Below are positions 1 to 11,245 of a stretch of DNA of 64,000 nt, in pieces (positions within the stretch are counted from its first letter, which is position 1; every line of letters begins with the position of its first letter). The translations under genes were made by a program, and so were the position numbers. This stretch comes from Orbilia blumenaviensis. Lineage: Eukaryota; Ascomycota; Orbiliomycetes; Orbiliales; Orbiliaceae. The stretch is from contig JAVHNS010000005.1 in assembly GCA_036872755.1 (NCBI GenBank), positions 1,798,001-1,862,000 on the forward strand, in the 5' to 3' direction. Below the pieces are notes generated by a model. The model had not been told where the DNA came from, made no database searches, and saw only the letters and a list, made by a program, of their open reading frames with translations.

Positions 1-2511
1 CGCTCTTTTTCGACGTTTGCTATTCGGACAAACATGGGATAAAAAATATGCAATATACAATACAAAAAAATCTTTACATCAATCGACGACAGGAGTGGAG
101 CAACCCCAGTAGGCTCCCCGTCCCCCCCTCTAACGCAGGTTGATTGACGCTTTGCCTGTGCTTGCTGCTTGCTTGCTTGCTGGCTTCCCGCTGTGCAGCT
201 GCAGTTTGCAGGCCATGCGCAGGTCACAGGATACACGGTTCCCTTCTTTCGAGGACAGATGCTTCCAGAAACAGCATGCTAGTCACACACACACATAGCC
301 TTGGCTCCCAAGAACCGACTTCCCGTGTCTCTTCTATTCATTCTGTTCTGGCTGAGTTTTTTTGTGTGTGCTGGCTGTTCTGTTTTTTTTTTTCCTTCAG
401 AGTTGCTGTCCTCGAACAAGGGCCGCCGCTATTCAAAGGCACATTTCATGCCGTCTCTCCTATCCCCGGGGCCCGATTGGCTGACGTGGTCCATGTTTAC
501 GGGCGTACAACGAAACTAACTACCTTGACCAAACTGACTAAACACTTCATCTGCCATGGACCTTCGGACGGGGGCCACAAGAATAGTCTCCGTATGTTAT
601 GTATGCATGGGGGGCACCGATGTCGACGCTCCGTCGTTGTCGACGTCAACCAGAGACATACATACATAGGCGCTTAACCAGGCATGGTCTTGGTTCGATT
701 CTCTGTAAAAAGAGGCGGTTCTCCAGCATGCAGGCCCTTGTACGGCGTCAATGCACAGATGGGGGAGTCTAGCCTATATTCCCATCAAATCAAATTCGAT
801 CGACTCAGGGTACGTATACGTAGGTACATTAAAATATACCGTCGACATGATAATTTGCAATCGTAGAAGCTTTGTTGAATTTAATATTTGCTTTGGGGGG
901 GAAAAAGTATATCATCAATCCCGTTCCATCCCACGTCTACACACTGCTACACAGCCCCGTTGCACCTGTCCGTATCCCGTTCACTTTGGAGACCGCTGGC
1001 CGATGACCCGGTGGAGAGTGTCCGATCCTTTTTCTTATTTCATTCATTCTCTTTCACCAGAAGAGTGATCTTTGGGTGGGAAGAAAGCACAGGCCGCGGC
1101 CTCTCTCTCCCCAGCCAGTGGTTCGATACCCACGCTAACGGATTTGATGATTTGACCAGACCCACATATCACACTTTCCAGCAGGGGAAAGCTTAAAGCT
1201 TGTCCCGGTTCCGCGAACAAAATTTATGAATTAAAACTACTGCCACAAACAACTATCACTATATATTTATGCTCAGGTGACATCCCGACGACAAAGATCC
1301 TTTTCATTGTTAAATTAGCAGTGTCGTAACCTTCAAACCATCACACTAAGGAGCCGTATAGAGTCCTTCCGCGTTGATTTTTCCATGGCACTGCACCGCA
1401 CTATTGCATCTAAAAAAAATTGCCTACGTAGACCTTGGTCTGACCGCAATGTCGTGCCATATCTTCGCAGCGACGTCATCGGCATTACCCCACCGCACTT
1501 TCATGCTTCATGCAAGTTAACTTTTTTTCCCAACCAGTCCAACCAGCAGGAATCAAACCCGGCCCGGTGGCCGCCGCCTTACATGAAAGAAAACAAAAGA
1601 ATTCATTGACGTTTTTCGACGTAATAACCCATCAGCCGTTGTGGCGGGTCATTTGAGTGTGCTAAGACTTATACCAGAATTCGTGATATAGGCCCTCTCC
1701 CTGCAGGCGAAGCCTCATGTGCTGTCACTTTTCACCAGCCATAAGTGGCTTTGAAATTGTGGTTTCAAAATACCACACTACGCAACGCAACATATTAAAA
1801 CGCTGTGAAATCCGGATTCAGGCTGGCCTTGCAAGATTAAGCGATAGACACATACCTTACAAACCAAGACATATTCGCTTCCCCCCTTGCTACATACTAA
1901 CGGATATAAACATACATTCCAGGGAGTTAGTATCACGTTTTCGTGTCTAGACCCTAGTAAGAAGTCTGTCCCTTCCAGGCCTCACATGCTTTAACCAGCA
2001 ACTCGATACACAGAACCTTTATTATTATCCTAAGCGTATTCGCTACTCACGGATATAATGTCTCTTCGGATAAAGAATGTACTCCTAGACATATTGAACA
2101 ACGATATCCACATGGGTATTCACCGCAAAAGAAAATATCAGAAAAAAAACTTTCCTGGATATCCGTTACGACTAATATATACATCCGAGATCATAGGAAG
2201 AAGAAAAGATAGAAAGGTATATGGAGTAAACTCCGAAGTATGTACGTTATATGTATAGGAGATATAGGAAAAGGAAAAGGAAAAGGAAAAGAAAAAAGAA
2301 ATTGGCCCCCCCAAAAGGCACCGGAATCAAACTCCCTAAAAAAAGATATCGTTTTCGCCAAAAGTGGACGTAACAGGAATAATCGTATAATCGTATCACA
2401 TCATATCACTTTAATCATAAACTCATTGAATCAAGATACAAACTCCCGGCTCTCAGGCCCTAATTGTTTACTTAACCGGGACTGGAGAGTGGGCTATAGA
2501 CCTTATGTCTA
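1..2511. other. Intergenic region, no supported gene
   Basis: Nothing here reads as a gene. The longest frame (144-677, plus) starts with TTG and translates to a Cys/Phe/His-rich, low-complexity product that does not look like protein. A short (GGAAAA)4 tract lies at 2267-2290. The right end is the 3' flank of the minus-strand mucin-like gene, so its terminator and polyadenylation signals must lie here, but I cannot place them. Confidence 0.6.
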
Positions 2512-5500
2512 CTAGTAACCGTAACCGTAATCATCATCGTCTCCATATCCGTATCCATAATCCTCCTCCGGTTCGGTTGTAGTTTGTGGTTGGGAGGATG
2601 TAGTGGTGGATTTAGGTCCTGGACCAGCGCTCGACGAGGTCGTGGTTATAACAGTGGTTATGGTGCTGGTTGACTTAATACCCGGGGATGTGGTGGGTGT
2701 CACTTTACCAGTGGACGTACTGCCTGGGCTTGCGCTGGTGGTTGTGGCCGCGGTTGGAACACCCTTGGTCGTCGTCTTACATCCGCTGTCTGGTGGAGAC
2801 CAAGTGGTGGTAGATGGGCAACTGCAGTCATCTGGGCACTGTCCTGGGACGTAAACAGTGGTGGTGACTTGCTTAGCGTTTCCGATACACGAGCATGGGT
2901 ACTCCTTCTCGATGGTGGCGGTAACTGTGCACTTATTTACGCAGAGTGCCTTGTTGCAAGCACGAGTAGAGATGGTGACTGTCGTAGATGGTGGGCAGTA
3001 AAGTGCCTGCTCGGAAACAGTAGTCGCGCCCTTACCACCTGGGGTATTTTCAGTGGTGGTTGGGGTACTGGTCTTGGAAGTCGAAGAATTGGCTCCGGGA
3101 GTTGTAGTACCATACTGGGCTCCCGAAGTTGTAGTTGTCGAGCTCTTCACACTTGAATTGCTCGAGTTGACTCCAGAGCTGGTTGTTGAGCTCTTACCTC
3201 CTGGGCTGTTCGTAGTCGTGGTGGTCTTAACACCGGGATTGGTGGTGGTGGTGGTCGAGCTCTTCACACCTGAATTGCTCGAGTTAGCTCCAGGGCTGGT
3301 TGTTGAGCCCTTACCTCCTGGACTATTCGTGGTGGTGGCGGTGGTGGCGACGGTGGTGGTGGTGGTCTTGACACCAGGATTAGTAGTGGTGGTCGAACTC
3401 TTCACACCCGAGTTGCTCGAGTTAGCTCCAGGGCTGGTTGTTGAGCTCTTAACACCAGAACTGCTCGAATTGACTCCAGAGGTAGTGCCGGTCTTGCCAG
3501 GGGTGGTTGTCGAACTCTTGATACCAGAGCTGCTGGAGTTGGCTCCAGAGGTAGTAGCAGCAGACCCAGTAGTTGTAGTGGTCTTGACACCAGGGTTAGT
3601 AGTGGTCGTCGAGCTCTTAGCTCCTGAGCTGCTCGAGCTAATCTTAGCAGTCGTGGTGGTGGTCTTGATGGCAGGGGTGGTAGTAGTTGTATCCTCTTCA
3701 TCCCCATATCCATAATCACCATATCCGTAGTCTTCATCATCAGTGCCTGTGGTACTAGTTGGGCTTGAAGGGGTAGTCGAGGATGAACCGAACTTCGTAG
3801 TCCTGATGCTCGGGCCCTCTTCCGAATTGGTAGTTGTGGAAGAACCGAACTTCGTGGTTTTGATGCTAGGGCCCTCTTCCGAAGAACTGATACCTCTATT
3901 TGATGTGGTAGTGGTACCGTAACCCTTGGAAGAAGAGGTTGTCGAGCCATTGGGACCTGGTGTGCCTGAAGTAGATCCACTAGCTCCCGACTTAGTAGTA
4001 GTAGAGCCGTTGGGACCTGGTGTACCTGAGGTAGACCCGTTAGATCCCGACTTGGTGGTGGTGGTAGAGCCATTAGGACCTGGTGTGCCTGAGGTAGAGC
4101 CGTTAGGACCTGGTGTGCCCGAGGTAGACCCGTTAGATCCCGACTTGGTAGTAGTAGAGCCGTTGGGACCTGGTGTGCCCGAGGTAGATCCATTGGATCC
4201 CGACTTAGTAGTAGTAGAGCCGTTGGGACCTGGTGTGCCCGAGGTAGACCCATTGGATCCCGACTTAGTAGTAGTAGAGCCGTTGGGACCTGGTGTGCCC
4301 GAGGTCGACCCATTGGATCCCGACTTAGTAGTAGAGCCGTTGGGACCTGGTGTGCCCGAGGTCGACCCATTATATCCCGACTTGGTAGTGGTAGAGCCGT
4401 TGGGACCTGGTGTGCCCGAAGTAGATCCATTGGATCCCGACTTGGTGGTGGTAGAGCCGTTGGGGCCTGGTGTACCTGAAGTAGACCCATTGGATCCCGA
4501 CTTGGTAGTAGAGCCGTTAGGACCTGGTGTGCCTGAGGTAGACCCATTAGATCCCGACTTGGTAGTGGTAGATTCACCGCCGGACCCTGATTTGGTGGTA
4601 GTGCTGGAACCATTAGGACCTGGGGTACCCGAGGTAGACCCATTGGATCCCGACTTGGTGGTGGTAGTGGAGCCGTTAGGGCCTGGTGTACCCGAGGTAG
4701 ACCCATTGTATCCCGACTTGGTAGTGGTAGTAGAGCCATTAGGACCTGGTGTACCCGAGGTAGACCCATTAGATCCCGACTTGCTAGTAGTAGATCCGCC
4801 GCCGGATCCTGACTTGGTGGTAGTGCTAGAACCATTAGGACCTGGTGTACCTGAAGTAGAACCGTTGGTACCTGGTGTCGTAGACCCGGTAGAGCCAGAC
4901 TTAGTAGTGGTCGAACCGGAACCGTTCGAGCTGGACCTAGTTGATGTATAACCGCCAGTTACAGGCTTAGTAGAGCTAGTAGATCCAGACTTGGTGGACG
5001 TGTATCCCTTGGTGCCGGGCGTTGTAGTTCCCTCACCGCTGCTGTCTCCTGGTGTGGTTGAGGAGTTTGCTCCACTCTTGGTTGTGCTGCTGCCGCCGTT
5101 AGAACCGCCCGATGTGGTCGACTTGGTTGAAGTATATCCTTTAGTGCCAGGCGTAGTTCCCTCGCCGCCACTACCTCCTGATGTAGTCGAAGAGTTTGTT
5201 CCGGACTTGCTTGTGCTGCTGCCGCCGTTAGAGCCACCCGATGTAGTCGGCTTGGTAGAAGTGTATCCTTTAGTGCCAGGTGTGGTGGTTCCTTCACCGC
5301 TGCTATCTCCTGGTGTGGTCGAGGAGTTTGCTCCACTCTTGGTTGTGCTGCTGCTGCCGCCGTTAGAGCCACCTGATGTGGTCGATGATTTTGTTCCAGA
5401 TTTGGTTGTGCTGCTGCCGCCGTTATAGCCACCGGATGTCGTTGACTTGGTTGAGGTATTTCCCTTGGTGCCGGGTGTGGTAGTTCCCTCGCCACTGCTA

Positions 5501-7549
5501 TCTCCTGATGTGGTCGAAGACTTTGTTCCGGACTTAGTCGTGCTACTGCTGCCGCCGTTGGAGCCACCTGATGTGGTCGACGGCTTCGTTCCAGAGTTGG
5601 TTGTAGTACCGCCGCTACCACCAGATGTAGTCGACTTGGTTGAAGTATTTCCCTTGGTACCAGGCGTGGTTGATTCACCCCCGCTGCCGCCAGATGTAGT
5701 CGATGACTTGCTTCCAGACTTAGTTGTAGTGCTGCTGCCGTCGCCAGAGCCGCCTGATGTAGTCGATGGCTTTGTTCCGGACTTGGTTGTAGTGCTACTG
5801 CCGCCGTTATAACCACCCGACGTGGTTGGCTTGGTTGAAGTAGATCCCTTGGTTCCAGGTGAGGTAGACCCGCTTCCGCTACCTCCTGATGTAGTTGAAG
5901 TAGATCCCTTAGTACCAGGTGTGGATCCACTTCCGCTACCTCCTGATGTGGTCGATGACTTGGTTCCAGGTGTGGTGGATCCGCTTCCGCTACCTCCTGA
6001 TGTGGTTGAAGACTTGGTTCCAGATTTGGTAGTGCTACTGCTGCCACCATTGGAACCACCGGATGTGGTCGACTTGGTCGAGGTGTTTCCTTTAGTTCCA
6101 GGCGTGGTAGATTCGCTACCGTCACCCCCTGGTGTGGTTGAAGACTTGGTCCCAGATCCGGTTGTGGTGCTGCCATTAGAGCCGCCTGATGTGGTAGGTG
6201 ACTTCGTTCCAGACTTAGGTGTGCTACTGCTACCACCACTGCCACCGGATGTAGTTCGTGTAGTCATTGTAGACTTCGTACCAGTGTTATAGATGCCGCT
6301 AGAGGTAGTGCTCTTGGTGCCGCTGGTGGTGCCCTTCGTACCCGGGGTAGACTCTTCGCCGCCATCCGACTTGGTAGATGACTTCGTTCCGGATTTTGGT
6401 GTGCTACTAGTACCACCACTGCCGCCGGATGTAGTCCGTGTAGTCATTGTAGACTTTGTACCAGTGTTATAGATACCACTGGAGGTAGTGCCCTTGGTAC
6501 CACTGGAGGTAGTGCCCTTAGTACCCGGGGTGGATTCTCCGCCGCCATTTGACTTAGTAGTTGATTTAGTTCCAGGGCCTGTCGTAGAGCTGCCGTTGGA
6601 CCCGCTGGTTGACTTGGTTCCAGGGCCTGTCGTAGAGCTGCCGTTGGACCCGCTGGTTGACTTGGTTCCAGGGTTCGTAGTAGAACTGCCGTTGGACCCG
6701 CTGGTTGATTTGGTTCCAGGGCCCGTCGTAGAGCTGCCGTTGGACCCGCTTGTCGACTTGGTTCCAGGGTTCGTAGTAGAACTGCCATTAGATCCGCTGG
6801 TTGATTTGGTTCCAGGGCCCGTCGTAGAGCTGCCGTTCGATCCGCTGGTTGATTTAGTTCCAGGATTCGTAGTGGAGCTGCCCTTTGTACCTGGGGTGGA
6901 TTCCTCGCCGCCATCTGACTTAGTGGTTGACTTGGTGGTTGACTTGGTTCCAGGGTTTGTCGTAGAGCTACCGTTTGACCCAGTGGTCTTAGTATTGCTG
7001 CCAGTCTTACTAGTAGTGCTAGTTTCTCCTTCTCCTCTATCGGTAGTGGAAGACTTCGTCCCAGACTTAGTGGTGGTGCTGGAGTTCGAGCCTCCAGTAG
7101 ATTTTGTGGTCGAACCGTCACAGATCGTTCTAGTGACTGGAGTCTTCGTGGTCAGAGTAACTTTGGAGCAACTGGAGCCATATTCGCAGATAGTAGTGAC
7201 CAGAGAGAGCGTCTCGGTTTTGACATCCTTTGAGCAACTTCCGCCATCGGTTTTCGTTCCGCTACCACAGACAGTTGCAACGCCAGTATAAGTCTGAACG
7301 ACAGTGATGAGCTGGGTGATGCTGGTTGGTGTACAGGCTTCAGGTGCAGCTCCGCCTTCTTTTCCAGCTGCTACACCTTGTAGGCCGGATGCACTATTGA
7401 AATAGCCGAAAATATGTATGTTAGCATTCGGTCTTATATGGATATTCCGTATAACATGCAGAGTGCAATAGCGGTCGCTCAGATGGTGTTTTAAGAAGAA
7501 TCACATACCCGGCCAACAAAAGGGCGAGAAGCCGTGCATTTGGCTTCAT
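2512..7549 (-). CDS. Secreted mucin-like Ser/Thr/Gly-rich repeat protein (putative adhesin or wall protein)
   Basis: Two exons: 7549-7509 and 7393-2512, joined over a 115-nt GT-AG intron (7508-7394) with branch site GCTAAC. The frame is then open without a stop to TAG at 2512, giving 1640 residues. Residues 1-23 are a signal peptide (MKPNARLLALLLAG, then a small-residue cleavage region). Residues of about 25-100 carry spaced Cys pairs, then come three blocks of tandem repeats rich in T, S, G, K and N, then a second Cys-rich module near the C-terminus (around 2780-3010) and a Ser/Thr tail. Acidic Tyr/Gly segments of the type DYGYGD occur internally (about 3700-3740) and form the very C-terminus. 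I see no GPI-addition signal. The composition predicts dense O-glycosylation, and each Asn-Gly-Ser/Thr is an N-glycosylation sequon. Families like this serve as fungal adhesins or wall mucins, but no named domain is visible, so that role is inference. It stands alone, with its 5' end facing the J-domain gene. The first exon could be set differently. Confidence 0.8.
3950..4880 (-). repeat. Tandem repeat block C of the mucin-like gene (about 57-60 nt period)
   Basis: At least 15 in-frame copies of a unit reading roughly KSGSNGSTSGTPGPNGSTTT on the minus strand. Copies differ mainly by one threonine codon (57 versus 60 nt) and by silent changes, so the array is recent or homogenised. Each unit carries two Asn-Gly-Ser sequons. 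Confidence 0.9.
4990..6440 (-). repeat. Degenerate repeat block B of the mucin-like gene
   Basis: Imperfect units alternate SGGSNGGSS, TTKSGTKSSTT and TTPGTKG(N/Y/S)TSTKSTT elements. They are longer and more diverged than those of block C. The region is one uninterrupted frame on the minus strand. Confidence 0.8.
6560..6890 (-). repeat. Tandem repeat block A of the mucin-like gene (48-nt period)
   Basis: About six 48-nt units encode a 16-residue repeat reading TKSTSGSNGSSTTGPG, in which GPG alternates with NPG. Units are nearly identical at the nucleotide level, with a few third-position differences. Confidence 0.9.
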
Positions 7550-9740
7550 ATTGGGCTATTCCGTTTCCACGCGTCCGTGATCCAAGATAATACAATGAAT
7601 GACTTGAAGTTCGTTCTTTTCGTAAAAAATATTCAAATGAATGTTATGAGTGTATAGTACTTCCTAAAAAAAGCACTTCCACTAGATCACCAATAGCAAT
7701 AACGAGAGACTATTGGGAAGATATCACAGAGTCACCTGCGATGGGGAAAGAACGGGACGATATCAAGCCAAACGGCGATATCAAAATCAAGCAACAAGGA
7801 ACGACGGGCCGACGATGGTCGGGAAAGTTGGTAAATTCATGTTGTTCAGGCTCTAGGCAGCCTTTTATAGAATATTTTCCAACTGGATAGCTCCCACCCA
7901 ATGAAGCCGGAAAAACGGGCTTCTCGGGTATATTTCTTTTCCCATGGCCTTATTCTTCCTCGATATTCTGCAATACAACGTCCAGCTGGCGGGAAATGGC
8001 GGTAGCGTTGTTGAGTTGATGTTGTGGTTTCTTATCACCGCCAAGCCCCACGCTTTGCGCTTGTCCAGCCGACGCTATAACCGGACCCCGGTTACACTAC
8101 CCTTAACGCTCCAGCGGTGACCCGAAGGGTATAAATTAAACTTTCTTCTGTCCAAAGAACAGATTATTGAGTGTTCCGCTCACCGGTTACTCTACCTCGA
8201 ACCATTCAGTTATCTTTCCAGGCATGATGCCAGCCTCTCCGATGTAATTGCCGATAGGATCCAGGCAACTAAACCCGATTTTTTCTCAACTAAGTCCTCC
8301 AGCTATTAGCAATGGTCCGCCTGAGAAGCAGAAGGACAAGAAATCGCAATTTACAAACTTACCCTATAACGGCAGCCACATATCCGGTAAACATAGTCGT
8401 CGTCGGCTAAGTCTAAACGCCCACCATCCTACGTTTGAAAACAGCTTAGGGGGCGATTGTGACATCCAGAAGAACCTGCAAAGCCTCTGGCTAATCCCCG
8501 ACTTCGATCGAGATGCGGTCGATCATATCGAGTGCAGTATGCTTAATTCAGCTTCTATTAACCTGATTGGCTCGCCAAACCAGGTCAGATGCAGAATATC
8601 TGCTCATAAGCCTCTGATATTTGCATACACCTGTACTGACGGCATTAGCTAGTCTCGTTAGCGTATGTTTTATGCACATGGGAAACATTGAAACATTTTT
8701 TTGTCTCTGTCGGATCGGTCTATCTTACTTCTTCTGCATGCTATACTCAACACAGCAAGTCCTTACTTTCCCTCACAAAGGCGCAGATCTCTCTAAAAGT
8801 CGTGTGTTTTACCCACGTCTGTGCTGGTTTGCCCGAGGTTCTTTGATAGCGCGAAGCATCCGCCAACCGTTGTGTAGTCCAGCGGGAGGCGTTTACTTTT
8901 GTGGAAGCTTTGTGGGTCTGGATCTGGAGGAATATTCGAACGACCAGATGCCAGCATTTCGAATTATCTTATCGAGTGAAAGAGCTCACAGGCTTGCTTG
9001 CGAGATAGGCCAGACGGCAGTTTTTTTTTTTCTTGATCAGTCAAGCCTCTGACGCGTGAACTAAAAGTTCAGACCAGGCCTGCACCTACTCACCCGGAAC
9101 AGACCAGCACCAGACATTGGCAATGCTTCAGAATGCTTAGCCTAGAGAAGATCGTCAAAGACTTGCGGCAGGAGTATACCATACTATGTTATAAAACCTC
9201 AAAATGGAAACGTGCAGACAACAAAATATAGTAGTGTCTCATATAGCTTGTGAGCAGATTTTAATTGATGTATGTGGCAGAGGCTCGAGGAGTGGACCCC
9301 AACCTAGCTATGGTAGGAAACGGCTTGGAACTAAAAACGTTGCATTTGCATTTCGGACTTAACAGCACGTGATGTTCCACAGGAAGTCTTGGCATTAGAG
9401 GGGCAAACTTGGGAGCCCCTCTACACTTACGTTGCCGCGTGCGTGTCCATCATATTCTAGGATATACCATAATCGAACCCCACGCACGTACCGACAATAT
9501 AGCGGAACGAGAAGTATACTGTGTCATCTCCCTAGGTCATACATGCAGGCATGTAAAAGGTCCTGCTACGTTAGTGTATAGAGTTCATAAGAGCATTCGC
9601 TACGAACCTGCCTTTTTCTGTCGAAGCTTTTGAGCAGCCAGCGTGCAGCATCTGTGGCGTTGCCTACTACTGCACTTCGCTTTCGCCTCGAACCAACCCC
9701 TCCAAAATTGCATCTTCCTTAATATCGATAAGTTGCAAAA
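7550..9740. other. Intergenic region between divergent mucin-like and J-domain genes
   Basis: Shared upstream region of the minus-strand mucin-like gene and the plus-strand J-domain gene. The frames here (such as 8248-8652 and 8621-9052) have no protein-like features. Apart from the TATA candidate above I see no recognisable element. Confidence 0.5.
7861..7870 (-). promoter_or_regulatory. Probable TATA box of the mucin-like gene
   Basis: CTATAAAAGG on the minus strand lies about 310 nt upstream of the start codon at 7549. It is a good TATA match, but the leader would be long, so the assignment is tentative. Confidence 0.4.
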
Positions 9741-10713
9741 ATGCCACAAGGCAAGTATAGATATACTTCTTTTACCAAATAACCTTATTTCTTTACTATC
9801 ATTATATTATTGTCACTCACAAAAACAAAAAGAGAGAAAGGCCTCGGCGGCTTCTAGAGGCAGCAAAACCAAGCTAATACACTTCCAACACGCTAGTCGA
9901 TTTGGATTTCTACGCTATCCTTGGTGTCTCGACCTCTGCGACACAAGAAGAGATCCGCAAAGCCTACAAGATCCAGTCACTCAAAACTCACCCCGACAGA
10001 GTCTCAGTAACCGATCCTTCCCGTCCTGAACGGACCAAAAAGTTCCAAGAAGGTAATCTTTATTCAATATAGTTACTCTTATCAGCTCTGGTTTTGTAAA
10101 AACGCTAACGTTATAACCTGGGTTGTCCAACGATTTAAGTCCAAGAGGCATACTACACCCTCTCCGACTCTGCACGTCGTCGCGATTATGATGCAAGTCG
10201 TGCATATAACCCGCCTCGGGGTTCTCCATCATGGCAAGATGCCCAATTTGGAGATATTTTCGAGGAGATGATGAGAGACGAGGGACTTCAGGATGCAGAC
10301 GATCCAGAAGCTAGAAGGACCGCGGCAGGACGGTTCTATGGTATCATGGGAGGTGTTAGTGGTGCAGCTCTGGGGTTTATAGTTGCCAATTTCCCAGGAA
10401 TGGTTGGTATGTTATATACATACATATATGTATATATGTATATGTATTCCCCTTGCATAGTTGATATACTTCGTAAGGTAAAGCTGACAATTGTCATAGC
10501 CGGTGCTGTCGCAGGGAATCGCCTTGGTGCAGTGCGAGATGCCAAGGGTAAATCTGTGTATGATGTCTTCCAGGAACTACCCCAGAGCGAGAAGGCAAAG
10601 GTAAACCCCTCTCAACCATTATCATATTTTCGTACGTATACTGATGTGACCAAATCGTCTAGTTGCTATCCGATCTCGCTATGAAAGTCCTTTCTCACGT
10701 TGTTACTCCTTAG
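9741..10713 (+). CDS. Small J-domain (DnaJ/Hsp40) protein with glycine-rich membrane-type segments
   Basis: Five exons by my reading: 9741-9750, 9897-10052, 10140-10406, 10500-10600 and 10663-10713, giving 194 residues. Introns are 146, 87, 93 and 62 nt. The branch sites GCTAATAC, GCTAAC and GCTGAC are visible. The J domain spans about residues 4-73 and has the HPD motif at 35-37, needed to stimulate Hsp70 ATPase. Residues of about 119-155 form two small-residue-rich hydrophobic stretches with a glycine-zipper look (GGVSGAALGF and AGAVAGNRLGAV), followed by a short conserved-looking helical tail (SVYDVFQELP to the end). Small J proteins of this layout occur in Pezizomycotina; the partner Hsp70 and membrane are unknown. 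The first intron starts with GC, not GT. Without it the frame upstream of VDLDFY has no ATG, so I regard this start as the best available. Confidence 0.82.
9751..9896 (+). other. GC-AG intron in the J-domain gene
   Basis: The donor reads AAG|GCAAGT, the strong consensus for the rare GC-AG class. The branch site GCTAATAC lies at 9873-9880 and the acceptor is GCTAG. Removal joins MPQ to the J domain through a split valine codon (G|TC). Confidence 0.7.
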
Positions 10714-11245
10714 GCTGCTAGAATTAAGTTTATGATTACACGATATGGTTCAGAGAAGGTTGTTTAAACCGTTTAGGGCGTTTAGGAAACAGCAGCAATA
10801 TAGTTTAACTTTACTCATTAACGAAAAATATCTCCAATCAATCTACTCACGAACAGAAGTACTACGGAGTTGCTTAATGCCGTCCAGAAGTATAATAAAA
10901 CGAGTAATTGATTATCATTTAATAGCCTCCCGCTTAGAAGTATGTCTATATGACATGTTAAAAGAGGTACACTGTAAAAAAAAAAGACGGCCGAACGCAG
11001 AATAGTTGTGCATGTTAGACTATTTCGCTATGTTATGCATGGAAACAGATAACCCCCTTGCAAAAACAAAATAATATGGAGGTTCATACAGAATAATAGG
11101 CAAAGTTCAAAAGATTAAAAGGTTCAATGTCGAAGGTCAGTGTGAGACAGATTTCGTCCCTAGCTTTCTTGTCTCGATTGTTAGCAATTTTTTCAGTCAG
11201 ACTTCATGCTATGCGAGAGCTCGGTTTACCTGCTTCACTACTTTA
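10714..11245. other. Convergent 3' flanks
   Basis: AT-rich spacer between the 3' ends of the plus-strand J-domain gene and the minus-strand orphan gene. No gene or structured element seen. Confidence 0.5.

Noticed and set aside
144..677. 177-codon frame with a hydrophobic start that looks like a signal peptide
   Set aside because: TTG start, Cys/Phe/His-rich low-complexity translation and no splice or domain support.
3950..4880. Regular direct repeats resembling a CRISPR array
   Set aside because: The repeats are in-frame coding units without unique spacers, in a eukaryotic gene.
3926..6292. Long plus-strand frames with PLGPGVPEVDPLDPDLVV-type repeats opposite the mucin-like gene
   Set aside because: They are antisense shadows of the tandem repeats. 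The minus-strand frame has a signal peptide, intron and Cys modules and runs the full length.
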